64,000 nt of DNA from Paenibacillus cookii (GCF_018333375.1 NZ_BORW01000032.1:1-64000), one strand, 5' to 3'; numbered from the stretch's first letter, positions 31,143 to 45,037 are shown. Numbers and translations: made by a program. Notes: generated from the sequence alone by a model not told the origin.

Positions 31143-31562
31143 TTATTTTTTAGCTTTCGGACGCTTAGCGCCGTATTTGGAACGAGCCTGCATGCGGTTG
31201 TTTACACCAGCCGTATCAAGCGCGCCGCGAACGATATGGTAACGTACACCCGGAAGGTCTTTTACCCGTCCGCCGCGAACCAATACCACGCTGTGCTCTT
31301 GCAGGTTGTGTCCGATCCCCGGAATGTAAGCAGTAACCTCGATGCGGTTCGTCAAGCGAACACGGGCATACTTACGAAGTGCGGAGTTCGGTTTTTTCGG
31401 AGTCATCGTACCTACACGGGTGCAAACCCCACGTTTTTGAGGAGCGCTCAAATCCGTATCTTCACGCTTCAAAGCGTTGTATCCTTTCTGCAGAGCAGGG
31501 GACTTCGATTTGTAGATTTTAGCTTGACGTCCTTTGCGAACCAGTTGGTTAATTGTTGGCAT
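31143..31562 (-). CDS. rpsL: 30S ribosomal protein S12
   Basis: 139 residues from MPTINQLV. The decoding-centre loop [11 protein letters not shown] (54-64) and the second loop with PGVRY are wild type, so streptomycin resistance changes are not present. Start at 31562 has GGAGGTGG upstream; 52 extra in-frame codons before it read through the gap and are rejected. Confidence 0.98.
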   Translation of the reverse strand: MPTINQLVRKGRQAKIYKSKSPALQKGYNALKREDTDLSAPQKRGVCTRVGTMTPKKPNSALRKYARVRLTNRIEVTAYIPGIGHNLQEHSVVLVRGGRVKDLPGVRYHIVRGALDTAGVNNRMQARSKYGAKRPKAKK

Positions 31563-31727
31563 TGTTAGCCACCTCCTTCCAATATGTTCATTCTCCTTAC
31601 AAACCTCTTTTTTTAAGTCCACAGACCCAGGCGGTTCATAAAAGAACAAATGAAAAGTTTTTGCCGAGAGAAGCCTGGCTTCCCTAACAAAAACGTTTCT
31701 TACCGTATTAACTTGCATCCCATATTG

Positions 31728-31979
31728 CTATGGTTTCACGATGGCAGCCATCGCTGCGCCCACTTCAATCCCGCATGCTTTTCCCAAATGCTGCATGGTG
31801 TCCACATAGGTGATCTTCACGCCGTGCTTGTTGCACAGCCCTTCGATCTTGGAAATGAGCCGGAATTCCGCATCCTCTGCCACATAAACTTCTGCGGCTT
31901 GGCCTGACTCCACAAGTTTCATGGTCTGTTTGGCCCCGATTTTGACATGAGCATCCTGTAATCCTTTATCATTAGACAT
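31728..31979 (-). CDS. rplGB: L7Ae-like kink-turn RNA-binding protein (YbxF/RplGB-type)
   Basis: 83 residues with the L7Ae/L30e fold: GAKQTMKLVESGQAAEVYVAED is the k-turn contact segment. Bacillus has the same gene between rpoC and rpsL; its protein binds kink-turns and associates with ribosomes in growing cells, but the precise role is unclear. First gene behind a near-consensus promoter and probably part of the rpsL transcript. Confidence 0.92.
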   Translation of the reverse strand: MSNDKGLQDAHVKIGAKQTMKLVESGQAAEVYVAEDAEFRLISKIEGLCNKHGVKITYVDTMQHLGKACGIEVGAAMAAIVKP

Positions 31980-32031
31980 CTTTACGATTCCTCCAAAAGC
32001 ACAGGGATGTTGCTACTCACGCACCTTTGAT

Positions 32032-32060
32032 ATATTAGCACCTGCATTCGCCGATGTCAA
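32032..32060 (-). promoter_or_regulatory. sigma-A promoter of the L7Ae-like gene and str operon
   Basis: Perfect TTGACA (32055-32060), 17-bp spacer and TAATAT (32032-32037) on the minus strand, about 50 bp before the start at 31979. It likely drives rplGB-rpsL-rpsG-fusA-tuf. Confidence 0.82.
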
Positions 32061-32097
32061 GAAAAACGGCTATTAATTTTCGCTAGGAAAATCATTG

Positions 32098-32149
32098 TAA
32101 AAAAGCTTTTTGCGAGAGCAGGCGGTCAATCGCCCGCCCCCGCAAGCCG
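32098..32149 (-). terminator. terminator of rpoBC
   Basis: On the minus strand the stem GCTTGCG ... CGCAAAAAGC with an inner GGCGG/CCGCC helix is followed by TTTTTT. It starts about 15 bp behind the rpoC stop and precedes the str operon promoter. Confidence 0.82.
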
Positions 32150-32163
32150 CTTTCCGTTTGAAG

Positions 32164-35100
32164 TTACTCCACGTTTGCCGTTTCCAACTCTTTCGAACCG
32201 TCTTCTTCCGCGTTCGGGTCATCGAATCTGACGTTGCGGTAACGGTTCATACCGGTACCCGCAGGAATCAGCTTACCGATGATGACATTTTCCTTCAGGC
32301 CGAGCAGCTGGTCGACTTTGCCTTTGATGGCTGCGTCGGTGAGCACCCGCGTCGTTTCCTGGAAGGAAGCCGCAGACAAGAACGAGTCGGTTTCGAGGGA
32401 AGCTTTCGTGATCCCGAGCAGGACTGGCTTGGCAACGGCCGGTTCCTTGCCGGAAAGGATCGCTTCCTTGTTGGCTGTTTCGTATTCGTAAATATCGACG
32501 AAAGATCCCGGCAGCAGCGGCGTATCTCCCGCATCGACGATGCGGATTTTGCGCAGCATCTGCTTGATCATGACTTCGACGTGTTTGTCGTTGATTTCTA
32601 CGCCCTGGTTCCGGTATACGCGCTGAACTTCCTGAAGGATGTAGTTCTGCACGCCGCGGATCCCTTTGATGCGCAGCATTTCTTTAGGGTCGATCGAACC
32701 TTCGGTCAGCTCGTCGCCGGCTTCGATTTCCATGCCTTCGGTCACGCGCAGGCGGGAACCGTAAGTGACGGAGTAAACCTTGGTTTCGGCTTCCCCTTGG
32801 ATTTCGATTTCGCGGCGGTCTTTTGCTTCGCGAATTTCTTTGACGACGCCGTCGATTTCACTGATGGTCGCCTGACCTTTCGGATTCCGGGCTTCAAACA
32901 GCTCCTGGATACGCGGGAGACCTTGCGTGATATCGTCGCCCGCTACGCCCCCGGTATGGAACGTACGCATCGTGAGCTGGGTTCCCGGTTCACCGATGGA
33001 TTGCGCGGCGATGATGCCGACTGCTTCCCCGATTTCGACATGTTTGCCCGTCGCCAGGTTGCGGCCGTAGCACTTCTTGCACACGCCATGGCGGGCGCGG
33101 CAGCTGAGCACGGAGCGGATTTGCAGTTTCGTAATTCCGGATTTCACGATCAGGTTCGCTTTGTCCGAATCGATCAGTTCGTTGCGGTTAACCAAAATTT
33201 CGTTGGTTTCCGGATGACGAACGGTTTCGAAGCAGTACCGGCCTTCGATACGGTCGTACAGATCCTCGATGACCTCTTTGCCGTCCTGGATTCTGCTAAC
33301 CGTAAAGCCTTTGTCCGTTCCGCAGTCTTCCTCGCGCACGATGACATCCTGCGCAACGTCGACCAGACGGCGGGTCAGGTAACCGGAGTCCGCCGTACGA
33401 AGCGCCGTATCCGCGAGACCTTTCCGCGCGCCGTGCGTGGACAGGAAGTACTCGAGGACCGTCAAACCTTCGCGGAAGTTCGACTTGATCGGGAGCTCGA
33501 TAATCCGGCCGGACGGGTTCGCCATCAGACCGCGCATACCGCCGAGCTGCGTAATCTGCGATTTGTTACCCCGCGCTTTGGAGTCGACCATGAGCATGAT
33601 GGAGTTGAAACGGTCCATCGATTTCATGAGGACGTCCGTAATATCGTCTTTGGCCTTGGACCAAATGTCGATAACCCGGTCGTAACGTTCTTCGTTGGTG
33701 ATCAGACCGCGGCGGTACTGGTTGGTAACGACCGCAACCTTCTCTTCGGATTCTTTCAGGATCGCCTGTTTTTCTTCAGGAACGATAACGTCCGCAACCG
33801 CAACGGTTACGCCGGCACGGGTAGAGTACGTGAATCCGAGCTGTTTGATTTTATCCAAAATGATGGATGTTTCCGTCGTATGGTAGATCTCGAAGCACCG
33901 GGCGATGATTTGGCCCAGGTACTCTTTGCCGACAGCGCTGCTGACAGGCAGTTCATTCATACGTTCGCGGATATCCACGCCTTTTTCGTAAACGAAATAT
34001 TTCTCAGGCGTACCGTTCAAAAGATTGTCGCGGGTCGCTTCGTTGATGTACGGGAAGCTGCTTGGGAAAATTTCGTTGAAAATGATGCGTCCGACCGTGG
34101 TCAGGAGCATCGCGTCTTGCTGTTTTTCGGTAAAGCTGGTTTTGCCGAGCGCTTTAACCGGAATGGCCACGCGCGCATGCAATCCTGCCGTGCCGCGTTG
34201 GTAAGCGGACACCGCTTCGTTGACCGAGCCCAAAATCATGCCGGAACCTTTTTCTTCCTTGTTGTCCATCGTCAGATAGAAGGAACCGAGGACCATATCC
34301 TGGGACGGAGTTACGACCGGCTTGCCGTCTTTAGGGTTCAGGATGTTGCCGGAAGCGAGCATCAGAAGGCGCGCTTCCGCCTGAGCTTCGGCGGACAACG
34401 GAACGTGCACCGCCATTTGGTCGCCGTCGAAGTCGGCGTTGTACGCCGTACATACGAGCGGATGCAAACGGATCGCATGGCCTTCGACCAGAATCGGTTC
34501 GAACGCCTGGATACCGAGACGGTGAAGCGTAGGGGCACGGTTCAGCAGAACCGGATGCTCTTTAATGACTTCTTCAAGAACGTCCCAGACTTCCGGACTT
34601 ACGCGCTCAACCTTGCGTTTCGCGCTCTTGATGTTATGGGCAAGGCCTTTGTTGACCAATTCTTTCATGACGAATGGCTTGAACAGTTCAAGCGCCATTT
34701 TTTTCGGCAGACCGCATTGGTACATTTTCAGGTACGGTCCAACGACGATAACGGAACGGCCGGAGTAGTCGACGCGTTTACCGAGCAGGTTTTGGCGGAA
34801 ACGTCCTTGCTTACCTTTCAGCATGTGGCTGAGGGATTTGAGCGGACGGTTGCCCGGACCCGTTACGGGACGGCCGCGGCGGCCGTTGTCGATCAAGGCG
34901 TCTACCGCTTCCTGCAGCATCCGTTTTTCGTTTTGCACGATGATGTCCGGAGCGCCCAGGTCAAGCAGGCGTTTCAGACGGTTGTTACGGTTGATGACGC
35001 GGCGGTACAAGTCGTTCAGGTCAGACGTCGCAAAACGTCCGCCGTCCAGCTGTACCATCGGGCGAAGTTCCGGAGGAATGACCGGAAGGACGTCCATGAT

Positions 35101-35778
35101 CATCCATTCAGGCTTATTGCCGGAATTGCGGAACGCTTCGATCACTTCAAGGCGTTTGATCGCGCGGTTGCGGCGTTGGCCTTGAGCGGTGCGAAGCTCT
35201 TCTTTCAGGAATTCCAGCTCTTTTTCCACGTCGAGATCCTGAAGAAGCTTTTTGATGGCTTCGGCACCCATGCCCGCCTGGAATCCGTAGCCGTATTTTT
35301 CACGGTAGCTGCGGTATTCTTTTTCGGACAAAAGCTGTTTCTTCTCCAGAGGCGTATCTCCTGGGTCGGTCACGACATAAGATGCAAAGTAGATGATCTC
35401 TTCGAGAGATCTTGGAGACATATCCAAAGCGAGACCCATACGGCTCGGAATGCCTTTAAAGTACCAGATATGGGAAACGGGAGCTGCCAGCTCAATATGG
35501 CCCATCCGTTCGCGGCGCACCTTCGAGCGGGTAACTTCTACGCCGCAGCGGTCGCAGACGACGCCTTTGTAACGGACACGCTTATATTTGCCGCAATGGC
35601 ATTCCCAGTCTTTTTGCGGTCCAAAAATCCGTTCGCAGAACAGGCCTTCCTTCTCCGGTTTCAGCGTACGGTAATTGATGGTTTCCGGTTTTTTTACTTC
35701 TCCGCGGGACCATGAACGAATTTTTTCCGGGGATGCAAGCCCGATTTTCATGAATTCGAAATTGTTTACGTCCAACAA
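32164..35778 (-). CDS. rpoC: DNA-directed RNA polymerase subunit beta'
   Basis: 1204 residues. It shows the N-terminal zinc site ([20 protein letters not shown], about 60-79), the catalytic metal motif NADFDGD (about 449-455), the trigger loop/bridge helix region and the second zinc cluster ([13 protein letters not shown]). Start is TTG at 35778, eight bases behind AGGAGG, as in Bacillus, where the protein also begins MLDVNNFE. The order rpoB-rpoC is standard; 80 bp separate the genes. Confidence 0.99.
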   Translation of the reverse strand: MLDVNNFEFMKIGLASPEKIRSWSRGEVKKPETINYRTLKPEKEGLFCERIFGPQKDWECHCGKYKRVRYKGVVCDRCGVEVTRSKVRRERMGHIELAAPVSHIWYFKGIPSRMGLALDMSPRSLEEIIYFASYVVTDPGDTPLEKKQLLSEKEYRSYREKYGYGFQAGMGAEAIKKLLQDLDVEKELEFLKEELRTAQGQRRNRAIKRLEVIEAFRNSGNKPEWMIMDVLPVIPPELRPMVQLDGGRFATSDLNDLYRRVINRNNRLKRLLDLGAPDIIVQNEKRMLQEAVDALIDNGRRGRPVTGPGNRPLKSLSHMLKGKQGRFRQNLLGKRVDYSGRSVIVVGPYLKMYQCGLPKKMALELFKPFVMKELVNKGLAHNIKSAKRKVERVSPEVWDVLEEVIKEHPVLLNRAPTLHRLGIQAFEPILVEGHAIRLHPLVCTAYNADFDGDQMAVHVPLSAEAQAEARLLMLASGNILNPKDGKPVVTPSQDMVLGSFYLTMDNKEEKGSGMILGSVNEAVSAYQRGTAGLHARVAIPVKALGKTSFTEKQQDAMLLTTVGRIIFNEIFPSSFPYINEATRDNLLNGTPEKYFVYEKGVDIRERMNELPVSSAVGKEYLGQIIARCFEIYHTTETSIILDKIKQLGFTYSTRAGVTVAVADVIVPEEKQAILKESEEKVAVVTNQYRRGLITNEERYDRVIDIWSKAKDDITDVLMKSMDRFNSIMLMVDSKARGNKSQITQLGGMRGLMANPSGRIIELPIKSNFREGLTVLEYFLSTHGARKGLADTALRTADSGYLTRRLVDVAQDVIVREEDCGTDKGFTVSRIQDGKEVIEDLYDRIEGRYCFETVRHPETNEILVNRNELIDSDKANLIVKSGITKLQIRSVLSCRARHGVCKKCYGRNLATGKHVEIGEAVGIIAAQSIGEPGTQLTMRTFHTGGVAGDDITQGLPRIQELFEARNPKGQATISEIDGVVKEIREAKDRREIEIQGEAETKVYSVTYGSRLRVTEGMEIEAGDELTEGSIDPKEMLRIKGIRGVQNYILQEVQRVYRNQGVEINDKHVEVMIKQMLRKIRIVDAGDTPLLPGSFVDIYEYETANKEAILSGKEPAVAKPVLLGITKASLETDSFLSAASFQETTRVLTDAAIKGKVDQLLGLKENVIIGKLIPAGTGMNRYRNVRFDDPNAEEDGSKELETANVE

Positions 35779-35858
35779 GGAGCAACCCTCCTAGTCCTAT
35801 TGTTTTAATCCGCGAATGAGGCAGACGGGTTTGCCCCGTCCGCCGTCCATCCGCGAAC

Positions 35859-39404
<3,546 letters not shown>

Positions 39405-39718
39405 CTTTAACTCACCCCTCATGTCTACTCACTTCAAAAATTGATTGCGAACCTCTGTTTGGAACCTTATAATGGATTCATGCAGAGGATTCCATCCACA
39501 AATAAAGAAAAGCCCTTACCCGAATGCTTTCGAACAAAGAGCAACTTATCCATGGTCTTCCTAGCTAAACACGGAAGTGGCTTCATATCCTGTAGATTTG
39601 CCCAAAATGTACATATTATACGTGAACATGCTCTTGTTTATGCATCTCTCCGCATAAAAACTATTGACATTTCAGTCAACTAAAGACAAGAAGCCTATCC
39701 TAATACTGACATTTTATA

Positions 39719-39747
39719 ATAATATCACATCAGTATTTTCAAGTCAA
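39719..39747 (-). promoter_or_regulatory. sigma-A promoter of rpoBC
   Basis: TTGACT (39742-39747), 17-bp spacer and TATTAT (39719-39724) on the minus strand, directly behind the stop of the methyltransferase gene. The resulting leader before rpoB is about 300 nt. Another box, TTGACT at 39676-39681, could serve a second start. The rest of the 39405-39762 gap carries no gene. Confidence 0.65.
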
Positions 39748-39762
39748 TAGTCCTATTGCAAA

Positions 39763-40368
39763 TTACCGAAAAGTTTTTGTTGCCTTAAAAATCCGGTACC
39801 CTTTATCCTTCGTCACTTCCTCGACCTGTCCAAACAAGCTCTCCAGCTTGGCTTTCGCCGAAGGCGCTCCCTGCTTTTTCTGAATGACGATCCACAAGGA
39901 ACCTCCGTTTTTCAAGTGCGCGTAGGCCTGTTCGAAAATCGCATGCACGGTTTCTTTGCCGGCACGGATCGGCGGGTTGGTCAGCACGACATCGAAGGTT
40001 TTTCCCTGCACGGCCGCAAACAAATCGCTCTCCAGAATGGTTACGTTTTGAATGCCGTTCAGCTTTGCGTTTTCCTTCGCCAGGGCGACTGCACGGGAGT
40101 TCACGTCAAGCATGGTCACATGACCGCTGGCGGCAAGTTTGGCGGCCGCAAAACCGATCGGGCCGTACCCGCAGCCCACGTCCAAAACTTCGGCATGCTG
40201 CGGAATATCCATCGCTTCGATCAGCACCTTGCTGCCGTAGTCTATACCTTTTTTGGAGAATACGCCCGCGTCGCTGATAAACCTGAAGATCTGTCCCCGC
40301 AACCGTTCCTCCAGCTCCCGCCGGTCATGGCCGGCTTCAGGCTGATTCGAATAATAATGCTGTGACAT
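39763..40368 (-). CDS. class I SAM-dependent methyltransferase (RsmC/YbxB-like)
   Basis: 201 residues. SAM-binding motif DVGCGYGP (63-70) and substrate motif NPPI (131-134), which marks methylation of a base amino group, as in rRNA guanine-N2 methyltransferases. Bacillus has the like gene (ybxB) at the same site between rplL and rpoB. The true target is not known. ATG at 40368 with GGAGGGA upstream. The rplL terminator separates it from rplJL. Confidence 0.9.
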   Translation of the reverse strand: MSQHYYSNQPEAGHDRRELEERLRGQIFRFISDAGVFSKKGIDYGSKVLIEAMDIPQHAEVLDVGCGYGPIGFAAAKLAASGHVTMLDVNSRAVALAKENAKLNGIQNVTILESDLFAAVQGKTFDVVLTNPPIRAGKETVHAIFEQAYAHLKNGGSLWIVIQKKQGAPSAKAKLESLFGQVEEVTKDKGYRIFKATKTFR

Positions 40369-40454
40369 GCCGTCCCTCCGTCTCGTTTCGTCTTCCTTTT
40401 ACAGATTGTCCCGATCAGTTTCATTTCAATCCACCCAAACGGGGAATCCCGTTT

Positions 40455-40491
40455 ACAAAAACAAACCCCTTGAATTTTCAAGGGGTTTGTT
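40455..40491 (-). terminator. terminator of rplJ-rplL
   Basis: ACAAACCCCTTG-aaaatt-CAAGGGGTTTGT with TTTTTGT behind it on the minus strand, 26 bp past the rplL stop. A perfect 12-bp stem. Confidence 0.92.
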
Positions 40492-40516
40492 ATGTTTAAT
40501 CACTCGTAAGAAGGAA

Positions 40517-40882
40517 TTACTTCACTTCTACAGTAGCGCCTGCTTCTTCCAATTTAGCTTTGATGGAATCAGCTTCTTCTTTACCCACTTTTTCTTTGAG
40601 TGGTTTTGGTGCGTTGTCAACCAGGTCTTTAGCTTCTTTCAAGCCGAGGCCAGTGATTTCGCGAACCGCTTTGATAACGTTGATTTTGGAAGCGCCAGCG
40701 CTAGCCAGAATTACGTCGAATTCAGTTTGCTCAGCAGCTTCGGAAGCGCCAGCAGCGCCGCCTACTACAGCAACTGGAGCTGCAGCAGTTACGCCGAATT
40801 CTTCTTCGATTGCTTTAACCAGATCGTTCAGTTCCAATACAGTCATGCCTTTGATTGCTTCCAAGATTTGCTCTTTACTCAT
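40517..40882 (-). CDS. rplL: 50S ribosomal protein L7/L12
   Basis: 121 residues: N-terminal dimerisation domain, Ala/Gly-rich hinge (about 38-52) and the C-terminal domain with [23 protein letters not shown] that binds elongation factors. Forms the stalk with L10. Complete. Confidence 0.98.
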   Translation of the reverse strand: MSKEQILEAIKGMTVLELNDLVKAIEEEFGVTAAAPVAVVGGAAGASEAAEQTEFDVILASAGASKINVIKAVREITGLGLKEAKDLVDNAPKPLKEKVGKEEADSIKAKLEEAGATVEVK

Positions 40883-40951
40883 GGTTAAACCTCCATTTTA
40901 TAATTAAAGTTTTTGTGTTTGTCTTTCAATACTGCATCGAGGAACAGGTGC

Positions 40952-41455
40952 TTACGCGCCTTGTTCTTCTTTCTCTGCAACGGCTTTAACTGCAAGCGCG
41001 AAGTTGCGCACAGGAGCTTGAAGCACGCTGAGGAGCATGGAAAGGAGACCTTCGCGGGATGGCAGTTCTGCCAGCGCTTTGACTTGGTCAACGCCGACGA
41101 CACGACCTTCGACCACGCCACCTTTCAATTTCAATGCATCGTTTTTCTTAGCAAAATCGTTAAGGATTTTCGCTGGAGCTACGGCATCTTCACCACTGAA
41201 TGCAATCGCTGTAGGACCGGTCAACACTTCGTCCAGTTCTGTCAGCTCGGCAGCAGCGGTAGCGCGACGCAGCAATGAGTTTTTCAGAACCTGGAATTCG
41301 ATGCCGGCTTCGCGAAGCTGCTTACGCAGTTCGGTCACTTGGGCAACGTTCAATCCACGGTAGTCGGCAACAACGGTAGATGCGCTTTCGCGCAGCTTAG
41401 CCGTGATTGCTTCCACTGCTTCTTGTTTCGCTTGAATCACTTTTGCGTTTGCCAA
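40952..41455 (-). CDS. rplJ: 50S ribosomal protein L10
   Basis: 167 residues with [18 protein letters not shown] near the N-terminus and the C-terminal helix that binds L7/L12 dimers. L10 (with L12) binds its own leader in Firmicutes and ends transcription early; that leader is visible upstream. Confidence 0.98.
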   Translation of the reverse strand: MANAKVIQAKQEAVEAITAKLRESASTVVADYRGLNVAQVTELRKQLREAGIEFQVLKNSLLRRATAAAELTELDEVLTGPTAIAFSGEDAVAPAKILNDFAKKNDALKLKGGVVEGRVVGVDQVKALAELPSREGLLSMLLSVLQAPVRNFALAVKAVAEKEEQGA

Positions 41456-41571
41456 TGTTCACACCTCCTGAAAGTTTCGCTGTCCGGTACCTAAACGACC
41501 GGAACATGTACTGCTATCGTTTGGATGAAAAGTCTGACTTGCTTCCCGTTCCTAATGATTCTAGGCATGTA

Positions 41572-41750
41572 AAAAGCCTCCGTAGAATCACGAAGGCCTG
41601 ATAAATGATGATTGTCCACACGAACGTCAGGAGCAACCATCCTCATTCTATCACAACACCTCGGTAGGAAATTAAGCCTTTGCGGGGCACCTACTGTCTA
41701 CGGTAAGCATATTCAACTTTAATGGTCAGTTCTTTCACAACAACTTTTAC
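41572..41750 (-). ncRNA. L10 leader with attenuator of rplJ-rplL
   Basis: The rplJ leader contains the L10-binding part at about 41641-41706 (minus strand begins ACCGTAGACAGTAGGTG and continues to CTACCGAGGTGTT, the typical L10-leader motif) and an attenuator hairpin at 41572-41600 (GGCCTTCGT-gattct-ACGGAGGC with TTTTTA). The remaining 115 nt to the gene contain no coding region. Binding of L10(L12) is inferred from the family. Confidence 0.85.
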
Positions 41751-41779
41751 AGATTATCAGATAACGCGACGGAAGTCAA
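41751..41779 (-). promoter_or_regulatory. sigma-A promoter of rplJ-rplL
   Basis: TTGACT (41774-41779) and TAATCT (41751-41756), 17 bp apart on the minus strand, just behind the rplA stop. The TSS would be close to the 5' end of the L10 leader. Confidence 0.7.
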
Positions 41780-41789
41780 CGTTAATTTC

Positions 41790-42482
41790 TTATCTGAAAG
41801 AAGCTGTGTTCACGCGAGCGCTTGGGCCCATCGTCGAGGATACTGCGATCCCTTTCAGATAAACGCCTTTCGCAGCTGCCGGTTTAGCACGGTTGAGGGC
41901 GTCGATGAGAGCTTTGAGGTTCTCATTCAGTTTCGCCGCATCAAAGGATACTTTACCGATCGGAGCGTGAATTTGACCTGCTTTATCCAGACGGTATTCG
42001 ATTTTACCCGCTTTGATCTCTTGAACCGCTTTGGCAACATCGAATGTAACCGTGCCTGCTTTAGGGTTAGGCATGAGGCCTTTACCGCCGAGCAGACGAC
42101 CCAGTTTACCGACTTCGCTCATCATGTCAGGTGTAGCTACGCAGACGTCGAATTCGAACCAGCCTTGTTGGATTTTGTTGATCATGTCCTGATCGCCAAC
42201 ATAATCCGCGCCAGCCGCTTCCGCTTCTTTCGCTTTGTCACCTTTCGCAAATACCAATACGCGTTGCGTTTTACCCGTGCCGTGAGGCAGGACAACGACG
42301 CCGCGAACGGCTTGGTCTTGTTTACGTGGGTCTACGCCCAAACGAACTGCAACTTCAACGGTTTCGTCGAATTTGGCAGTCGCAGCCTTTTTCACAAGCT
42401 CAACGGCTTCTGCTGGCTCGTAAAATGCTTCGCTGTCAATCAGCTTGGCAGCTTCAACATATTTCTTACCATGTTTCGCCAT
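41790..42482 (-). CDS. rplA: 50S ribosomal protein L1
   Basis: 230 residues, starting [16 protein letters not shown], with the [13 protein letters not shown] motif. It moves with E-site tRNA and represses its own mRNA in several bacteria. Complete. Confidence 0.98.
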   Translation of the reverse strand: MAKHGKKYVEAAKLIDSEAFYEPAEAVELVKKAATAKFDETVEVAVRLGVDPRKQDQAVRGVVVLPHGTGKTQRVLVFAKGDKAKEAEAAGADYVGDQDMINKIQQGWFEFDVCVATPDMMSEVGKLGRLLGGKGLMPNPKAGTVTFDVAKAVQEIKAGKIEYRLDKAGQIHAPIGKVSFDAAKLNENLKALIDALNRAKPAAAKGVYLKGIAVSSTMGPSARVNTASFR

Positions 42483-42572
42483 GTTTGTTCCTCCTTTGTG
42501 GTTTTAACGGAAATTCCTCCCACATATGCCGGTCCCAATCGACCGGTTGTCGCAGAAAAACCGAAAATAAAA

Positions 42573-42998
42573 TTAGTCTTCGATCGTGATACCCATGCTG
42601 CGGGCAGTACCTTCGACCATACGCATAGCAGCTTCGACGGAAGCAGCGTTCAGGTCAGGCATTTTTGTTTCAGCGATTTCACGGACCTTGTCGCGTTTAA
42701 CCGTTGCCACCTTTTTCTTGTTAGGTTCGCCGGAACCTTTCTCGATTTTTGCAGCTACGCGAAGCAGAACTGCAGCCGGTGGAGTTTTCGTGATAAACGT
42801 AAAGGAACGGTCTTCAAATACCGAGATTTCAACCGGAATGATCAGACCAGCCTGGTCAGCGGTACGAGCGTTGAATTCTTTACAGAATGCCATGATGTTG
42901 ACACCTGCTTGACCCAATGCAGGACCTACTGGCGGAGCCGGATTCGCTTTACCTGCAGGAATTTGCAGTTTTACCATTTTGATTACCTTTTTTGCCAT
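42573..42998 (-). CDS. rplK: 50S ribosomal protein L11
   Basis: 141 residues from [18 protein letters not shown], with the proline-rich [11 protein letters not shown] loop that forms the GTPase centre and thiostrepton site. The start at 42998 has AAGGAGGT upstream; six in-frame codons before it are not needed. Confidence 0.98.
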   Translation of the reverse strand: MAKKVIKMVKLQIPAGKANPAPPVGPALGQAGVNIMAFCKEFNARTADQAGLIIPVEISVFEDRSFTFITKTPPAAVLLRVAAKIEKGSGEPNKKKVATVKRDKVREIAETKMPDLNAASVEAAMRMVEGTARSMGITIED

Positions 42999-43069
42999 GT
43001 AAGACACCTCCTTCAAAAGTGGTTAACGGGACGTTTGCGCCCCTCCCACAAGAAACCTGAAGAAAATAT

Positions 43070-43612
43070 TTATATCTTCTCCACCTGAGTATAATCCAGC
43101 TCAAGCGGGGTTTCCCGTCCAAACATGTTGACGTGAACTTTGAGTTTGCTCTTGTCGGCGAGAATTTCCTCTACAGAGCCCACAAAATTCGCAAATGGAC
43201 CAACCTTGATCCGCACGGATTCCTTAATGTCGAATTCGATTTTTGGTTTAGGTTCTTCCATGCCCATATGCTTCAGGATTTGATCTACTTCTTCCGGAAG
43301 CAAAGGCGTAGGTTTGGAACCCGACCCCGTCGAACCAACGAAGCCCGTCACCCCCGGCGTGTTGCGGACAACATACCAAGAGTCGTCGGTTTGGATCATT
43401 TCAACCAAGACATACCCCGGGTAAACTTTTCTCATGACGGTTTTTTTCTTGCCGTCCTTGTTTACCACTTCTTCTTCCATCGGAACAAGAACGCGGAATA
43501 TCTTGTCCTCCATGCCCATGGACTCGACGCGTTTCTCCAAATTGGCCTTGACCTTGTTCTCATACCCGGAATAGGTATGAACAACGTACCATCTTTTTTC
43601 CATAGTTTCCAT
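43070..43612 (-). CDS. nusG: transcription termination/antitermination factor NusG
   Basis: 180 residues: NGN domain (RWYVVHTYSGYENKV) and KOW domain (GPFANFVGSVEEI). It binds RNA polymerase, and in Bacillus it stimulates pausing. Start at 43612 with GGGTGG upstream; an ATG three codons later is possible. Follows secE after 22 bp. Confidence 0.98.
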   Translation of the reverse strand: METMEKRWYVVHTYSGYENKVKANLEKRVESMGMEDKIFRVLVPMEEEVVNKDGKKKTVMRKVYPGYVLVEMIQTDDSWYVVRNTPGVTGFVGSTGSGSKPTPLLPEEVDQILKHMGMEEPKPKIEFDIKESVRIKVGPFANFVGSVEEILADKSKLKVHVNMFGRETPLELDYTQVEKI

Positions 43613-43634
43613 ATCAAGCCACCCGGGACCCTTC

Positions 43635-43826
43635 TTAAATAATCGCTTCGATCACAGCGGAAATGCCGATATCCAGAACCCAAAAATAAATCGTGACGAA
43701 TACAATGGTGCCGAGGACGATCAGAGTATAATTCGTCAGCTCTTTACGATTAGGCCAGCGAACTTTTTTGAGCTCCGCCCAGCTTTCAGAGAAAAAGGAA
43801 AACAGAGACTTGAAACTACTTTTCAC
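43635..43826 (-). CDS. secE: preprotein translocase subunit SecE
   Basis: 63 residues, a short Gram-positive SecE with the amphipathic SWAELKKVRWPNRKEL segment and one membrane helix (about 33-55). Clamps SecY. Start is GTG at 43826, eight bases after GGAGGTG. Confidence 0.97.
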   Translation of the reverse strand: MKSSFKSLFSFFSESWAELKKVRWPNRKELTNYTLIVLGTIVFVTIYFWVLDIGISAVIEAII

Positions 43827-43847
43827 GCCGACTACACCTCCAAAAAA

Positions 43848-43997
43848 CTATCTGGTTTCGCGATGAGGAGTTTGCTCGTTACAGAACTTGCAAAATTTCT
43901 TCATCTCCATGCGGTCGGGGTGATTTCGCTTGTTTTTGGTAGTTGTGTAGTTTCTTTGTTTGCAGTTCGTACAAGCCAAAGTGATAATTACCCGCAT
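43848..43997 (-). CDS. rpmG: 50S ribosomal protein L33
   Basis: 49 residues, below the usual ORF size limit: [17 protein letters not shown] at the start and [16 protein letters not shown] at the end. Two CxxC pairs (C9, C12 and C36, C39) make this the zinc form. GGGAGGTG lies before the ATG. The rpmG-secE-nusG order is standard for Bacillales. Confidence 0.97.
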   Translation of the reverse strand: MRVIITLACTNCKQRNYTTTKNKRNHPDRMEMKKFCKFCNEQTPHRETR

Positions 43998-44178
43998 GCT
44001 GTGCACCTCCCGAAGACGTCCTTCTTTTCAGAAGGCTCTATATTTCCCTAGCAGAACAGCCCAAGCCCTTCATTGCTGAAAAGAAAAAACCGTTCTTGCG
44101 AAATGAATAAGAAACAAAAACCTTGCGGTCTTTGCCTGCTCATCCATTAAAACACGCGAATTTAGGCCTACCTAAAAC

Positions 44179-44207
44179 ACTTTATCATAAGGGTTAAACC
44201 GTGTCAA
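44179..44207 (-). promoter_or_regulatory. sigma-A promoter of rpmG-secE-nusG
   Basis: Perfect TTGACA (44202-44207), 17-bp spacer, TAAAGT (44179-44184) on the minus strand. The 180-nt leader to rpmG holds a small CCTTCT/AGAAGG hairpin near 44018-44034 and no gene. The rest of the 43998-44392 gap is the sigH terminator and AT-rich spacer. Confidence 0.8.
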
Positions 44208-44352
44208 CGAAAGAATAGCCCTGTTTCCGGCATGCCGGGATCGCTACATCCCTAGTGTTTTCAAGCCTTTTTCCTCTACTGAAAGCCGCCTGCATTCATT
44301 TACCATTATGATTCATTCCTGTGGCGCTTAAACCTTGTCATGTCCAATTGTG

Positions 44353-44379
44353 AAAAAAAGACTCCGTTAAGAGCCTTTT
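44353..44379 (-). terminator. terminator of sigH
   Basis: AAGGCTC-ttaac-GGAGTCTT with G-T pairs, followed by TTTTTTT on the minus strand, 14 bp behind the sigH stop. Confidence 0.75.
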
Positions 44380-44392
44380 CGTTACCGAGCGT

Positions 44393-45037
44393 CTAATTGT
44401 CGCGAACTTCCAAATAACGTTCCAATTTGCGTTTGACACGCTGCAAGGCGTTGTCAATCGATTTCACATGCCGCTTGAGGTCGACCGCAATCTCCTGATA
44501 GGAACGGCCGTCCAAATACAGCATCAGCACTTTGCGTTCCAGGTCGCTTAAAATCTCGGACATCTTGTCCTCCAGACCCACGAACTCTTCCTGGTTGATG
44601 ATCAATTCCTCCGGGTCCGACACCTGCGAACCGCAAATGACGTCCAGGAGCGTCCGGTCGGAATCTTCATCGTAAATCGGCTTGTCCAAAGAGACATAAG
44701 AATTCAGTGGAATATGCTTCTGTCTCGTCGCCGTCTTGATCGCCGTAATAATCTGCCGCGTGATGCAGAGCTCGGCGAAAGCCTTGAACGAAGACTGCTT
44801 GTCCACCCGAAAATCACGGATCGATTTGTATAATCCGATCATGCCTTCCTGAATGATATCCTCCCGGTCGGCGCCGATCAGAAAGTAAGACCTGGCTTTG
44901 GCGCGCACGAAATTCCGGTACTTGTTAATCAAAAACTCGAGCGCTTCGCTATCGCCTTCACGAAAATATTCGACGACGTCCTCATCCGACTTGTACTCGT
45001 AATCCGACAACGTTAATTCTTTGAGGTCTACACTCAC
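44393..45037 (-). CDS. sigH: RNA polymerase sigma factor SigH (early sporulation)
   Basis: 214 residues of a sigma-70 family factor: region 2 with LINKYRNFVRAKARSYFLIGADREDIIQEG, region 4 with LDGRSYQEIAVDLKRHVKSIDNALQRVKRK. SigH directs early sporulation, transition-state and competence genes. Start is GTG at 45037, seven bases behind GGGGG; 30 further in-frame codons before it run through the promoter. In Bacillus the gene is also between the PIN/NYN gene and rpmG. Confidence 0.95.
   Translation of the reverse strand: MSVDLKELTLSDYEYKSDEDVVEYFREGDSEALEFLINKYRNFVRAKARSYFLIGADREDIIQEGMIGLYKSIRDFRVDKQSSFKAFAELCITRQIITAIKTATRQKHIPLNSYVSLDKPIYDEDSDRTLLDVICGSQVSDPEELIINQEEFVGLEDKMSEILSDLERKVLMLYLDGRSYQEIAVDLKRHVKSIDNALQRVKRKLERYLEVRDN

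Noticed and set aside
31563-31718. N-terminal extension of rpsL by 52 codons
   Set aside because: S12 begins with MPTINQLV in this family, and GGAGGTGG is placed for the start at 31562.
32110-35715. Open frame of 1201 codons on the plus strand opposite rpoC
   Set aside because: It is an exact shadow of rpoC; codon bias of the real gene removes stops in the opposite frame. No ribosome-binding site and no recognisable domain.
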